A stretch of DNA of 64,000 nt, from NCBI RefSeq assembly GCF_050916235.1, contig NZ_CP104854.1, forward strand, positions 930,001-994,000, written 5' to 3'. Source of the stretch: Maridesulfovibrio sp050916235 (GTDB taxonomy: Bacteria > Desulfobacterota > Desulfovibrionia > Desulfovibrionales > Desulfovibrionaceae). Made by a program: the position numbers and the translations under genes. Positions 15,225 to 23,502 of this stretch are shown piece after piece; the stretch's first letter is position 1; each line of letters starts with the position of its first letter. The notes below the pieces were generated by a model, which was given only the letters and a program-made list of their open reading frames with translations, was not told the origin of the DNA and did not search any database.

Positions 15225-16545
15225 AGTAAGCTCACTCTTTCCGCTACCTACAGCGGAAATCTCAAAGGAACTGGACAGTTATGTCCGTATCCTTGACAAG
15301 ATCGTCCCCCTCAAGTCCAGATTCCAGCAGGAAATCCAGTACGCCGTGCGCGACCTTTCACGTGCGCTGACCGGGGAACGCTCCAGCCTGTCCAACGACT
15401 ACATGGGCGATCCGCGCAGCCTGAACGCATATCTGCGTTACTTCCTGCCCTGGAACCTGTATCGCCTCGCCCGCCTGTTTCAGGGACTGGACATCGACCT
15501 GCCCGACGGCGGTGTGGTTGCAGACCTCGGAGCCGGACCGCTCACCGTGGCACAGGCCCTGTGGATCGCAAGGCCGGACCTGCGCAGCAAAAAGCTGACC
15601 TTCATAAACGTGGACCGCACTCCAAAGCCCATGCGTGAAGGGGCCAACCTCTTCTCCGAACTGGCCGGACAGGACAGCCCGTGGAAGATGGTCAACGTCA
15701 AAGGTGGGTCCACTTCCAAAATCCGCGAAAAGGCCGACCTGCTCGTAACAGCCAACATGGTGAATGAAGCTTCAGCCGGAACCCGCATTCCCCTGCCGGT
15801 CTGGGCGGAGAACTTCTGCCACTCCATGGCCACCAAGCTGGCCCCGGGCGGACGAATCCTGATTATCGAGCCGGGTATCCGCCGTTCCGGGCGCGTTCTA
15901 TCCGTTATCCGCGAAGAGTTCATTGAAGCCGGATACTCCATTCTCGGCCCCTGCACCCACGCCGGGGAATGTCCCATGAGCGGCGATCAGGGCAAGGCAT
16001 GGTGTCATTTCAATTTCGACTCCGACCATGCCCCAAAATGGCTGCAGGAGCTTTCCGCCCGCTGCAGGCTTGAGAAGGACAACGTCAGCCTCAGCTTTCT
16101 GTACGTCGGACAGTACAATGACGAACCGGAACAGGCACGCGAAGGGGAAATACTCATTCGCGCCATTTCCGATTCCTTCCGCCTTGATGAAGGCGGATTC
16201 GGTCAGTACGGCTGTGCCGAACCCGGACAGATTCTGCTGGTGGCCAGAGGCGGAGCGAAGACTTTATATCCCGGCGGAATTATTGGTATGCCCCTGCCCG
16301 AGGAAGATAAAAAGGATGCCAAGTCCGGTGCAATGATAGTAGACCTGCCTGTTCGTGATCAGGACAAAAAAAGAGGACCGAAGCCCGACGGCAAACCTTT
16401 TGAAAAACCGCAGCCCAAACGGAATGGTAAAAGGCCTGAGCGGGATGGCAATAGGCCTGCAAGAGGCGGCAGTAGGCCTGAACGTGGTGACAAAAAGACC
16501 GAACGTCACCAGTCCAATGGACAGGTTCGCAGACCTAAAAAATAA
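15214..16545 (+). CDS. Rsm22/METTL17-family protein with repetitive basic tail
   Basis: A 443-residue SAM-methyltransferase-like protein of the Rsm22 family, linked in mitochondria to small-subunit assembly. A Rossmann SAM motif (VVADLGAGPLTVAQAL) lies near residue 100. The cysteine set in PCTHAGECPMSGDQGKAWCH (about 248-267) is the family iron-sulfur site; METTL17 is known to carry a [4Fe-4S] cluster. From about 365 the protein becomes a charged, low-complexity tail with recurring RPE/RPA units (NGKRPERDGNRPARGGSRPE). It overlaps the RACo-like gene by 11 nt, so the two are probably translationally coupled, although no functional link between them is known to me. Confidence 0.85.
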   Translation: MSIKVSSLFPLPTAEISKELDSYVRILDKIVPLKSRFQQEIQYAVRDLSRALTGERSSLSNDYMGDPRSLNAYLRYFLPWNLYRLARLFQGLDIDLPDGGVVADLGAGPLTVAQALWIARPDLRSKKLTFINVDRTPKPMREGANLFSELAGQDSPWKMVNVKGGSTSKIREKADLLVTANMVNEASAGTRIPLPVWAENFCHSMATKLAPGGRILIIEPGIRRSGRVLSVIREEFIEAGYSILGPCTHAGECPMSGDQGKAWCHFNFDSDHAPKWLQELSARCRLEKDNVSLSFLYVGQYNDEPEQAREGEILIRAISDSFRLDEGGFGQYGCAEPGQILLVARGGAKTLYPGGIIGMPLPEEDKKDAKSGAMIVDLPVRDQDKKRGPKPDGKPFEKPQPKRNGKRPERDGNRPARGGSRPERGDKKTERHQSNGQVRRPKK

Positions 16546-16565
16546 ATCTGCTATAAGATAAATTA

Positions 16566-16598
16566 AATGCCACCGGCGGTTATTCCTCCGGTGGCATT
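16566..16598 (+). terminator. Hairpin after the rsm22-like gene
   Basis: A perfect 11-bp stem AATGCCACCGG/CCGGTGGCATT with an 11-nt loop. The following T content is modest (GTTGAAATTT), so termination may be partial. Confidence 0.65.
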
Positions 16599-16641
16599 GT
16601 TGAAATTTAGGTGAAATATCAAGGCTAGTAAGGATAATCCT

Positions 16642-17286
16642 GTGGAATTTATTGATCTGGGACTGATTCCCCACGATGAAGCTGAAAAAATTCAGCTGGA
16701 ACGCCTGAATCAGGTTATGGAAGGCACAGCCGGAGATGCACTTTTCCTGCTAGAACACCCTCCGGTAGTGACCCTCGGCAGGCAGGGCGGACTTGAGAAC
16801 CTGCTCATCAGCGAAGAAGCCCTGAAACAGATGGGTGCCGAGGTGGTCCAGACCGCGCGTGGGGGCAACATCACCTGTCATTACCCGGGCCAGTTGGTTG
16901 CTTACCCGGTCATGCGCATAGAAAAACGGCGCGGTGGAATAAAGAAATTCTTTTATGACATGGAAGAAACCGCCATCCGCACCGCCGCGCATTTCGGAGT
17001 AGAGGCTGTAAGAAGCGAAGGCAGGCCCGGAGTCTGGGTCGGCCCCGGAAAACTCTGCTCCATCGGCATCGGGGTCAAAAAATGGATCACCTATCATGGC
17101 TTGTCCTTCAACGTTTCCCGAGATATGAGACTTTTCGACGCCATCACCCTGTGCGGGCTGCACGGCGCACATCCCACGTCCCTGTCCAGAGAGGCGGGTC
17201 GCGATATTGATACCGAGGAAGTAAAAAATGTCTTCAGAGAAGAATTCAGAAAAATATTTGCGGATTCCGCCGTGGCTGCGGGTTAA
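16642..17286 (+). CDS. lipB: Octanoyl-ACP:protein octanoyltransferase LipB
   Basis: LipB moves octanoate from acyl carrier protein to lipoyl domains of the glycine cleavage H protein and 2-oxoacid dehydrogenases. The 214 residues hold the family motifs: EHPPVVTLGRQGG, TARGGNITCHYPGQLVAYPV with the conserved RGG and HxPGQ, the active-site Lys in GPGKLCSIGIGVKKW and the catalytic Cys in TLCGLHGAHPTS. The start is GTG at 16642. The 3' end runs 59 nt into lipA in another frame, which makes coupled translation likely. Confidence 0.95.
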   Translation: MEFIDLGLIPHDEAEKIQLERLNQVMEGTAGDALFLLEHPPVVTLGRQGGLENLLISEEALKQMGAEVVQTARGGNITCHYPGQLVAYPVMRIEKRRGGIKKFFYDMEETAIRTAAHFGVEAVRSEGRPGVWVGPGKLCSIGIGVKKWITYHGLSFNVSRDMRLFDAITLCGLHGAHPTSLSREAGRDIDTEEVKNVFREEFRKIFADSAVAAG

Positions 17287-18103
17287 GCTGCCCACCGGAA
17301 AAACTTTCAACAGCACGGCCAAGCTGCTTGCGGACCTCAACCTGAACACGGTCTGCCAGAACGCCAAGTGCCCCAACTGCTGGGACTGCTTTTCGCGCAA
17401 GGTGGCGACTTTCCTGATCATGGGCAACAACTGCACCCGCAACTGCGCTTTCTGCAACATCTCCCCCGGAAAGATTGATCCGCTGGATATTGATGAGCCG
17501 CGCCGCGTTTCCGAGGCAGTAACCCGCCTTGGACTCAAATACGTGGTCATAACCTCGGTCACCCGCGACGACCTGCCTGACGGCGGTGCCGCCCACTATG
17601 CGGAAACTATCAACCGCATCCACGCCGACCACCCGGATTGCACCATTGAAGTCCTCATCCCCGATTTCAAAGGCAATCTCGACGCACTCAAGGCCGTTAT
17701 TGCCGCTGGCCCGGATGTCATCAACCACAACGTTGAAACCCCTCCCGACCTGTATGGTGAAATCCGCCCGCAGGCCGACTATAAGCAGAGCCTTGAATTG
17801 CTGGAACGGGTTAAAAAACTGAGCTCCATACACGCCAAATCAGGCCTGATGGTAGGACTGGGCGAAACGGACGAACAGGTCTACAAGGTTATCGACGATC
17901 TTGCAGCCATAAACTGCGACATCATCACCATCGGCCAGTACATGCGGCCGTCTAAACATCATCCCGCAGTAAAGAGATACGTTGAGCCCGCTGTCTTCGA
18001 CGAATATGCCGAATACGGCAAGAAGCTGGGAGTACCGCACATGTTCTGTGCACCGCTTGTTCGAAGCAGTTTTAACGCTGCTGAGGCATTTGAGAAGTTG
18101 TAA
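17228..18103 (+). CDS. lipA: Lipoyl synthase LipA (radical SAM)
   Basis: LipA inserts two sulfurs into protein-bound octanoyl groups. The 291 residues carry the auxiliary-cluster motif CQNAKCPNCWDC, which provides the sacrificial [4Fe-4S], and the radical-SAM motif CTRNCAFC. The closing RSSF (APLVRSSFNAAE) holds the serine ligand of the auxiliary cluster. The ATG at 17228 is preceded by GAGGAAG. The conserved RIPPWLRVKLP segment lies inside the region overlapping lipB, so the 59-nt overlap is real and not an annotation artefact. The phosphatase gene starts 13 nt downstream. Confidence 0.97.
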   Translation: MSSEKNSEKYLRIPPWLRVKLPTGKTFNSTAKLLADLNLNTVCQNAKCPNCWDCFSRKVATFLIMGNNCTRNCAFCNISPGKIDPLDIDEPRRVSEAVTRLGLKYVVITSVTRDDLPDGGAAHYAETINRIHADHPDCTIEVLIPDFKGNLDALKAVIAAGPDVINHNVETPPDLYGEIRPQADYKQSLELLERVKKLSSIHAKSGLMVGLGETDEQVYKVIDDLAAINCDIITIGQYMRPSKHHPAVKRYVEPAVFDEYAEYGKKLGVPHMFCAPLVRSSFNAAEAFEKL

Positions 18104-18116
18104 AAAGAGGGTTACC

Positions 18117-18779
18117 ATGAACAAACCAATCAATTTCACCGCCGCGATTTTTGACCTTGATGGAACCCTGCTCAACACCCTTGGCGAGATCGCGACCGCC
18201 TGCAACTCGGCTCTTTCCCGTCGTGGATACCCTGAACACCCACAGGAAGCCTATCGCCGTTTTGTCGGAAGTGGAGCAAAAGTTCTGGCTCTGCGCGTCC
18301 TGCCGGACGAAAAACGCAATCCTCAGGAACAGGAAATACTATTCAATTTTATCGTGGAGGAATTTGCCCGATTCCAAAATTCCATTGCCCGCCCGTATGA
18401 CGGGGCCATGGACATGCTTTCCGCGTACACAATGGCAGGGAAAAAAATTGCCGTGTTATCGAACAAACCGGAACAATTCACCATTGAGGCAGTATCACAA
18501 CTTCTTCCCGGAGCAGACTTTTTCAAAGTATGCGGAGGACGTCAGGATATACCCCTGAAGCCGGAACCGGATTATGCCCTGAAACTGGCGGCAGACATGG
18601 GTATCGCCCCCAAGGAGATAATCTTCGTAGGAGACTCCGACATAGACATGAAAACCGCCTGCAATGCCGGAATGTTTCCCGTAGGCGCGGCATGGGGATT
18701 CAGGGGAGCTGAAGAACTCCGGGAGGCGGGAGCAAAACTGGTTTTGGACAGTCCAGTTGAGCTTATGGGCCTGCTATAA
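18117..18779 (+). CDS. gph: HAD-superfamily hydrolase, phosphoglycolate phosphatase type
   Basis: A 220-residue HAD phosphatase with all four motifs: I, FDLDGTLLNT (nucleophile Asp13, acid/base Asp15); II, IAVLSNKPEQ; III, the Lys of IPLKPEPDYAL; IV, IFVGDSDIDMKTA. The small helical cap and the length fit Gph, which removes 2-phosphoglycolate, but related HADs have other substrates, so the specificity is a family inference. The ATG at 18117 follows AGAGGGTTACC and lies 13 nt after lipA; an in-frame start at 17982 would overlap lipA deeply and is rejected. Confidence 0.85.
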   Translation: MNKPINFTAAIFDLDGTLLNTLGEIATACNSALSRRGYPEHPQEAYRRFVGSGAKVLALRVLPDEKRNPQEQEILFNFIVEEFARFQNSIARPYDGAMDMLSAYTMAGKKIAVLSNKPEQFTIEAVSQLLPGADFFKVCGGRQDIPLKPEPDYALKLAADMGIAPKEIIFVGDSDIDMKTACNAGMFPVGAAWGFRGAEELREAGAKLVLDSPVELMGLL

Positions 18780-18881
18780 GCTCAAAAAGTTGCTTGTAGT
18801 TCACTCCTTTTTACTTATTTCGAACAGGTCATACCCATTTTAAAAGATGTGCTTCATTTAAAGACAGAGACGTAATAGACC

Positions 18882-18919
18882 AAACCGCAACGGCCCTCAG
18901 GCTGTTGCGGTTTAATTTT
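18882..18919 (+). terminator. Strong intrinsic terminator after gph
   Basis: AAACCGCAAC (18882-18891) pairs with GTTGCGGTTT (18904-18913), extended inward to about 14 bp, and is followed by AATTTTG. A weaker read-out is possible on the other strand for recJ. Confidence 0.75.
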
Positions 18920-19033
18920 GAGGGGTTGACTACCAGGGCGATGCGCAAAGCATACAATAGCGCATTTAGATAGAGTGTATATGCCCCACTTTCCATAAAT
19001 CACTAGGAACAACTTGTCCCGGAGGCATCAACC

Positions 19034-20761
19034 CTACCGCCGTTTATAATCCCGAACAGTAAGTTCGATAGTGGGAATGCCGTTGAATTTATCAATCTTG
19101 GGGGAAAAGGCAAAACGCATGGTCGTGCCGATGAGTTCCGAGCCGAGCTCTTCGGCCATACGCCACGCCTTTGCGGGCATGCGTCTGGTCCTCGACTTGT
19201 CGGCGACTGTGAGTTTGACGTGCTCCCTGCCCATGGGACGCCGCTCAAGCACTTCCACGGGCGGGGTGGTAAAGACGGGTTCAGGGTTGCCCATGCCGAA
19301 GGGTTGCATGAGTTCAAGCTCCTTGAGCAGGACGTAATCAATCTGCTCAAGGGGCAGTTCGCGGTCGACCTTAAGTGTTGCTTTGAGTGGCTCGCTGCCG
19401 ATCTTGTCAATGACCGCCTGGTCGAATCTTTCGCGGAATTCTGAAAGATGTTCAGCCTTGAAGGACATCCCGGCAGCCAGTTTATGACCGCCGAAATTCA
19501 TGAAGAGCTCCGCCATGGTGGTCAGCCCTTCGTGTATGTGAAATTCTTTTATGGAGCGTGCCGAGCCCTTGATGACTCCGTTTTCCTCGCAGAGCATGAC
19601 CGTAGGACGGTAGAATTTCTCCACCACCCTTGAGGCCACAATACCGATGATCCCCGGATGCCAACTGGAGGAATAAAGAACCAACCCTGCCCTGTTGTCC
19701 CGCCTGACATGCTCTTCTGCCTGTGCAAGAGCCTCTTCAAGGATGCGGTCCTCTTCGGCCTTGCGCTCGGCATTGAGCTCATCAAGCACCTTGGCGATGG
19801 GCCGTGCTGTTTCCATCTCTTCGCACAGCAGAAGTTCCAGTGCCTTGTGCGGATCGCCCATCCTGCCGGAAGCATTGATGCGCGGAGCCAGCCCGAAACC
19901 GACCTGCCCTGCCCCGATGGCTGCAAACATGTCATAACCGCTGACAACCTTCAGGGCGGCGATGCCGGGCCTGCGTGCATCCTTAAGCAGCAGCAGGCCG
20001 TTCTTGACCAGTATCCGGTTCTGTCCCTGCAGCTCCACCACATCGGCAATGGTACCGAGGGCGACGAAATCAAGATACTGGCGCATATCCACGGGCTCAC
20101 CGGGCAGCAGCCTGTTCAGCCGGGCCATGAGCATGAAGGCCACTCCCACGCCGGCAAGCGTGGCGCAGGAACATTCCCCGAACTGACAACCATTGTACTC
20201 GGTCATGCGCGGGTTGCAGACGGCTGCGGCGGGCGGGAGTTCAGCGCCGGGAAGGTGATGGTCGGAGACGACCACGGTCATGCCCATTTCATTGGCGGCG
20301 GCAATTTCAGCATTGTTGGTGATACCGCAGTCAACAGTGAGCAGAAGCTCAACACCGTCTTCGTGAAGTCCGGAGAGACCGTTGACATTGAGGCCGTAGC
20401 CTTCCTTGAGCCGGTTGGGCAGATAATGGGCGCATTCGTAGCCACGATCCTTGAGAAAGGACTTAACCACTGCAACCGAGGTTACGCCGTCCACGTCATA
20501 ATCGCCCCAGACGGCAAACTTCCTTCCCTCAGCAATGCCTTCGGCAAGAACTGCGGCAGACTCTTCCAAGCCCGGAATATCTCCGGGCTGGCAAAGATTG
20601 CGCAGTCCTGGTGAGAGAAACATATCCATTTCCCTGCTGGTCCTGAAGCCCCTGTGCCAGAGAATTTCAGCAAGCATTTCCGTAATACCCAGTTCTTCGG
20701 CAATGGCAGGAAGCGAAGCAGGGGTCTCCTCTTCGCTTCTGAGTTTCCATACTTTGGACAA
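19034..20761 (-). CDS. recJ: Single-strand-specific 5'-3' exonuclease RecJ
   Basis: RecJ degrades single-stranded DNA 5' to 3' in recombination and mismatch repair. The 575 residues match the family. DHH-domain motifs are WGDYDVDGVTS (Asp87, Asp89, Asp91), LLLTVDCGITN, and VVSDHH with ELPPAAAVCNP. The DHHA1 part follows with LYSSSWHPGIIGIVASRVVE, SARSIKEFHIHEGL and FGGHKLAAGMS, and the OB-like C-terminal domain includes MQPFGMGNPEPVF. The start is TTG at 20761 with GGAG 7 nt upstream. The next gene of the same direction is 248 nt away, separated by a dispersed repeat, so recJ may have its own promoter. Confidence 0.97.
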   Translation of the reverse strand: MSKVWKLRSEEETPASLPAIAEELGITEMLAEILWHRGFRTSREMDMFLSPGLRNLCQPGDIPGLEESAAVLAEGIAEGRKFAVWGDYDVDGVTSVAVVKSFLKDRGYECAHYLPNRLKEGYGLNVNGLSGLHEDGVELLLTVDCGITNNAEIAAANEMGMTVVVSDHHLPGAELPPAAAVCNPRMTEYNGCQFGECSCATLAGVGVAFMLMARLNRLLPGEPVDMRQYLDFVALGTIADVVELQGQNRILVKNGLLLLKDARRPGIAALKVVSGYDMFAAIGAGQVGFGLAPRINASGRMGDPHKALELLLCEEMETARPIAKVLDELNAERKAEEDRILEEALAQAEEHVRRDNRAGLVLYSSSWHPGIIGIVASRVVEKFYRPTVMLCEENGVIKGSARSIKEFHIHEGLTTMAELFMNFGGHKLAAGMSFKAEHLSEFRERFDQAVIDKIGSEPLKATLKVDRELPLEQIDYVLLKELELMQPFGMGNPEPVFTTPPVEVLERRPMGREHVKLTVADKSRTRRMPAKAWRMAEELGSELIGTTMRFAFSPKIDKFNGIPTIELTVRDYKRR

Positions 20762-20819
20762 AATCGGTCTCCGTGAACGGTTGTGAAGTGCAGTCGGTCC
20801 GGATATTTCACCAAAGGAT

Positions 20820-20923
20820 GCCTCCGGCGGCCCTCCGGGGGCTTAAACCCTTTTGCAAAAGGGTTTAAGAATCCCAAAACCTTTTATCAAGGTTTCACCA
20901 CTGTACTCGAGAAATTGTCATTG
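20820..20923 (+). repeat. Dispersed intergenic repeat with perfect 28-bp palindrome
   Basis: It starts with GCCTCCGGCGGCCCTCCGGG, continues with a perfect palindrome at 20842-20869 (13-bp arms), then AATCCCAAAACCTTTT and AAATTGTCATTGG. The same ordered blocks are at 56587-56695 in the same orientation. It sits between the TPR gene and recJ. Confidence 0.75.
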
Positions 20924-21009
20924 GATAAAAAGCAATTAAAACGCCAGACAATACCGTGTGCTCATTAATCAAAGCGATATGCACAGTTTATTTTGATGCA
21001 ATATGCGGA

Positions 21010-21897
21010 TTAAAAGTCCAGCTTGATCCCGGCAGGCGGTGTTTTGTCCTTCCGGGCAGCAGGCTTCTCCTCAGGCATAGCCGGAGTTTCATCCATGCTC
21101 ACTTTACGGGGTTCATTTTCGCGATAGGACTGCAGTGCCTCGGGGCTGACCGCAGCTTCACCACGGTCATTCATGAATCCGTTTATCTTCAGGAAATCCC
21201 GGAAAAGGCAGGCTTCACCGAATTGTTCGTTGAGCATCAAAGACTTCATGAGATAGTCCACACACCCTTCAATATCCCCTTTCTCAAAATAGGCACGGGA
21301 GATATTCAGGAAGAGGTTCTCGTCATCCATGCAGAGTTCTTCAGCCCTATGGTAATAGGCAAGGGCCTGATCATACATGCCGTTCCTACGCATGCTTATG
21401 CCGAACTCGTTAAAGAGGTGTTTGTGCTCGGGAGCATAAATAGCCTGCAGGCGAATCAACCGTTTGAAGACGTCCTCCGCCCTGTCCAGCTCACCGCGGT
21501 CAAGATAAGTAAGCCCGAGCCCGAAATTGGCCCGCACATTATCCTCATCAACTTCCAAGGCCTCGCAGAACTCGTATTCCGCGCTGTAGACCTCTTCCTT
21601 GTGGCGATGCCCCTCCCCGCGAACGATACGGTCACACTGCTTACGCAGCACGGGTAAAACCCTGTAGGCATAATATTCCGGCTCAGGCTGATAGTTGGCA
21701 AGGAAACGCTCCCTGTCGATGGTCAGCTTCGGACCTGAAGGCATATCACTGCTGTTCAGGGCCTGAACCTCATATTTGCCGTCACCGATTTCCTCCACAA
21801 ACCAGTAGGATTTCTGAACATCTCCCTGATCAGCTCCTATTCCGGCCCCAGGGCCTGTGCGAGAGGAAAAAACCCCGCGGGTCAGGGTTACGGACAT
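21010..21897 (-). CDS. TPR protein with N-terminal domain shared with the 53.6 kb gene
   Basis: A 295-residue soluble protein. Residues 1 to about 85 form a domain (GVFSSRTGPGAG ... SYWFVEEIGDGKYEVQALNS then MPSGPKLTIDRERFLANYQP) that aligns block by block with the N-terminus of the protein at 53554-54279. Residues 100-225 are TPR-like (VRANFGLGLTYLDRGELDRA, EFGISMRRNGMYDQALAYYH, LFLNISRAYFEKGDIEGCVD). The tail from about 255 is Pro/Lys-rich. The ATG at 21897 follows GGAGG. It lies 12 nt after pyrF in the yicC-remA-gmk-pyrF operon. Function unknown; probably a scaffold. Confidence 0.82.
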   Translation of the reverse strand: MSVTLTRGVFSSRTGPGAGIGADQGDVQKSYWFVEEIGDGKYEVQALNSSDMPSGPKLTIDRERFLANYQPEPEYYAYRVLPVLRKQCDRIVRGEGHRHKEEVYSAEYEFCEALEVDEDNVRANFGLGLTYLDRGELDRAEDVFKRLIRLQAIYAPEHKHLFNEFGISMRRNGMYDQALAYYHRAEELCMDDENLFLNISRAYFEKGDIEGCVDYLMKSLMLNEQFGEACLFRDFLKINGFMNDRGEAAVSPEALQSYRENEPRKVSMDETPAMPEEKPAARKDKTPPAGIKLDF

Positions 21898-21909
21898 CCG
21901 GCCTCCAAT

Positions 21910-22602
21910 CTATCCTTCCATTTCAGCGACAATCCTGCGTGCGGCTTCGGCCGGATCATCAGCACCGGTGATAGGACGGCCGACAACCAGAAAGTTCGAA
22001 CCGCGCGCCACGGCCTGAGACGGGGTAACAACGCGACGCTGGTCATCGGAGACACTGGCCGGACGGATTCCGGGAGTAAGGCAAAGGAAGTTGCTGCCGC
22101 ATTTTTCCTTGATGGCCTCGACCTCAAGGCCGGAACAGACCACACCGTCCAGTCCGGCCTGCGAAGATGCAAGGGCCAGATCAAGCACAGCGGAGCCGAG
22201 TCCTTCAGGCACGGGGAAAGGAATGTCCTCTTCACTCATGCTGGTCAGAATGGTGATCGCCATGAGCAGCGGCCCGTCTTCCCCGGCGGCTCCCTCTGCG
22301 CGCCCTTCGCGGGCGGCAATGGCCATGCGCTCTCCACCGAGGGCATGCAGGCTGAGCATATCAGCGCCTGCACGGGTTGCGGAACGGACGGCCCCCTTGA
22401 CCGTATTGGGAATGTCAAAAAACTTAAGGTCGACAAAGACCTTGAATCCCATTTCCTTGAAGCGGGTGATTATTTCCGGACCTTCCGCGCAGAAGAGTTC
22501 CAACCCGACTTTAACCCACGGTGCCACACCGCGTACTTTTTCAGCCATTTCAATCGCACTGCGCGCATCCTTGAAATCAAGGGCCACTACTAATTCAGAC
22601 AT
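21910..22602 (-). CDS. pyrF: Orotidine 5'-phosphate decarboxylase PyrF
   Basis: PyrF converts OMP to UMP, the last step of de novo pyrimidine synthesis. The 230 residues carry the active-site motif VFVDLKFFDIPNTV with the catalytic Lys/Asp set (Asp in VALDFKDA, Lys in VKVGLELF, DLKFFD). The phosphate-binding end is TPGIRP and LVVGRPITGADDP. The start ATG is at 22602, next to the gmk stop (22604), so the two genes are tightly coupled. Confidence 0.96.
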   Translation of the reverse strand: MSELVVALDFKDARSAIEMAEKVRGVAPWVKVGLELFCAEGPEIITRFKEMGFKVFVDLKFFDIPNTVKGAVRSATRAGADMLSLHALGGERMAIAAREGRAEGAAGEDGPLLMAITILTSMSEEDIPFPVPEGLGSAVLDLALASSQAGLDGVVCSGLEVEAIKEKCGSNFLCLTPGIRPASVSDDQRRVVTPSQAVARGSNFLVVGRPITGADDPAEAARRIVAEMEG

Positions 22603-22603
22603 G

Positions 22604-23236
22604 TTACTCCCAGGTGCTTAAAATACTTTCAAGAAGTCCCGGATTGCTGCAGGGACGGTTCTTGCCGGCAAGATAAATCGATTTAAGTTCGGAATACGCC
22701 CTCTTAAGGTCATCATTGACTATCCAGTATTCGAACTTCGGAGCGGAGGCCATTTCCTTCATGGCATTTCTCAAGCGCAGGTTGACCACCGACTCTGAAT
22801 CGGTATTCCTGCTTTTGAGCCTTTTCCTCAACTCGGCGTAGGAAGGAGGCATAAGAAATACGAACACCCCGTCGGGCATGGATTCCATAAGCTGCATGCA
22901 GCCCTGAAAATCGATGTCGAAAAGAACATCCATCCCTTTGAAGAGCATCTTTTCAACGGGCTCCTTGGGAGTTCCGTAAAAATTGCCGTGGACCTCGGCC
23001 CACTCGACGAACTCACCGTTTTCAAGCTTTTCGTTGAACTCGTCTTCGTTCAGGAAATAATAGTCCTTCCCGTTCTCTTCTCCTACCCGGGGCTGACGGG
23101 TAGTGCAGGAAATGGAAAATCCGATCTGCGGGAATTCCGCCCGCAGTTTCTTGACCAGCGTGCTTTTGCCGGTTCCTGAAGGGGCGCAGAGCACAAGTAC
23201 CTGCCCTTTCTTTTCGGGTCTCCTTATATCAGTCAT
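22604..23236 (-). CDS. gmk: Guanylate kinase
   Basis: Gmk phosphorylates GMP to GDP. The P-loop reads APSGTGKST near residue 20, and the GMP-binding region has SCTTRQPRVGEENGKDYYFL and GEFVEWAEVHGNFYGT. The lid contains the usual LRKRLKSRNTDS. The length of 210 is typical. A GTG six bases upstream is possible, but the ATG at 23236 is well spaced from GAGG and overlaps the remA stop as ATGACTGA. The operon order yicC-remA-gmk is common in many bacteria, which supports both neighbours. Confidence 0.96.
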   Translation of the reverse strand: MTDIRRPEKKGQVLVLCAPSGTGKSTLVKKLRAEFPQIGFSISCTTRQPRVGEENGKDYYFLNEDEFNEKLENGEFVEWAEVHGNFYGTPKEPVEKMLFKGMDVLFDIDFQGCMQLMESMPDGVFVFLMPPSYAELRKRLKSRNTDSESVVNLRLRNAMKEMASAPKFEYWIVNDDLKRAYSELKSIYLAGKNRPCSNPGLLESILSTWE

Positions 23237-23489
23237 TATCACCCTCGTCGGAAGTAAAACGGTGACCGATTGTTTCCGCCTGAATGGCCGAAAGGATCAC
23301 ATGATTGGAATCTGTGACGATAATGGAGCGGGTCTTACGGCCCTGAGTGGCATCAACGAGCCGCCCCTCCTGCCTTGCATCCTCACGCAGCCTGCGCATG
23401 GGTGAGGACGAGGGGTTGACGATGGTGATCACCCGGCTGGAGACCACAAAATTACCGAAGCCGATATTGAGTAAGGTTTGTTTCTGCAT
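23229..23489 (-). CDS. RemA-like regulatory protein (DUF370)
   Basis: An 86-residue protein of the DUF370/RemA family, known in Bacillus as a ring-forming DNA-binding regulator of matrix genes. The family core is seen in LLNIGFGNFVVSSRVITIV, SSPMRRLREDARQEGRLVDA and GRKTRSIIVTDSNHVILSAI. It sits between yicC and gmk, the standard position of this family, and overlaps gmk by 8 nt. Whether it regulates matrix genes in this organism is not known. Confidence 0.9.
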   Translation of the reverse strand: MQKQTLLNIGFGNFVVSSRVITIVNPSSSPMRRLREDARQEGRLVDATQGRKTRSIIVTDSNHVILSAIQAETIGHRFTSDEGDND

Positions 23490-23502
23490 TACGCTAAAGC
23501 GG

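Noticed and set aside
18926..18958. TTGACT...TACAAT as a sigma-70 promoter on the plus strand
   Set aside because: The spacer is about 21 bp and there is no plus-strand gene downstream.
19658..20614. 318-codon plus-strand frame inside recJ
   Set aside because: Antisense to intact RecJ motifs; no RBS or family similarity.
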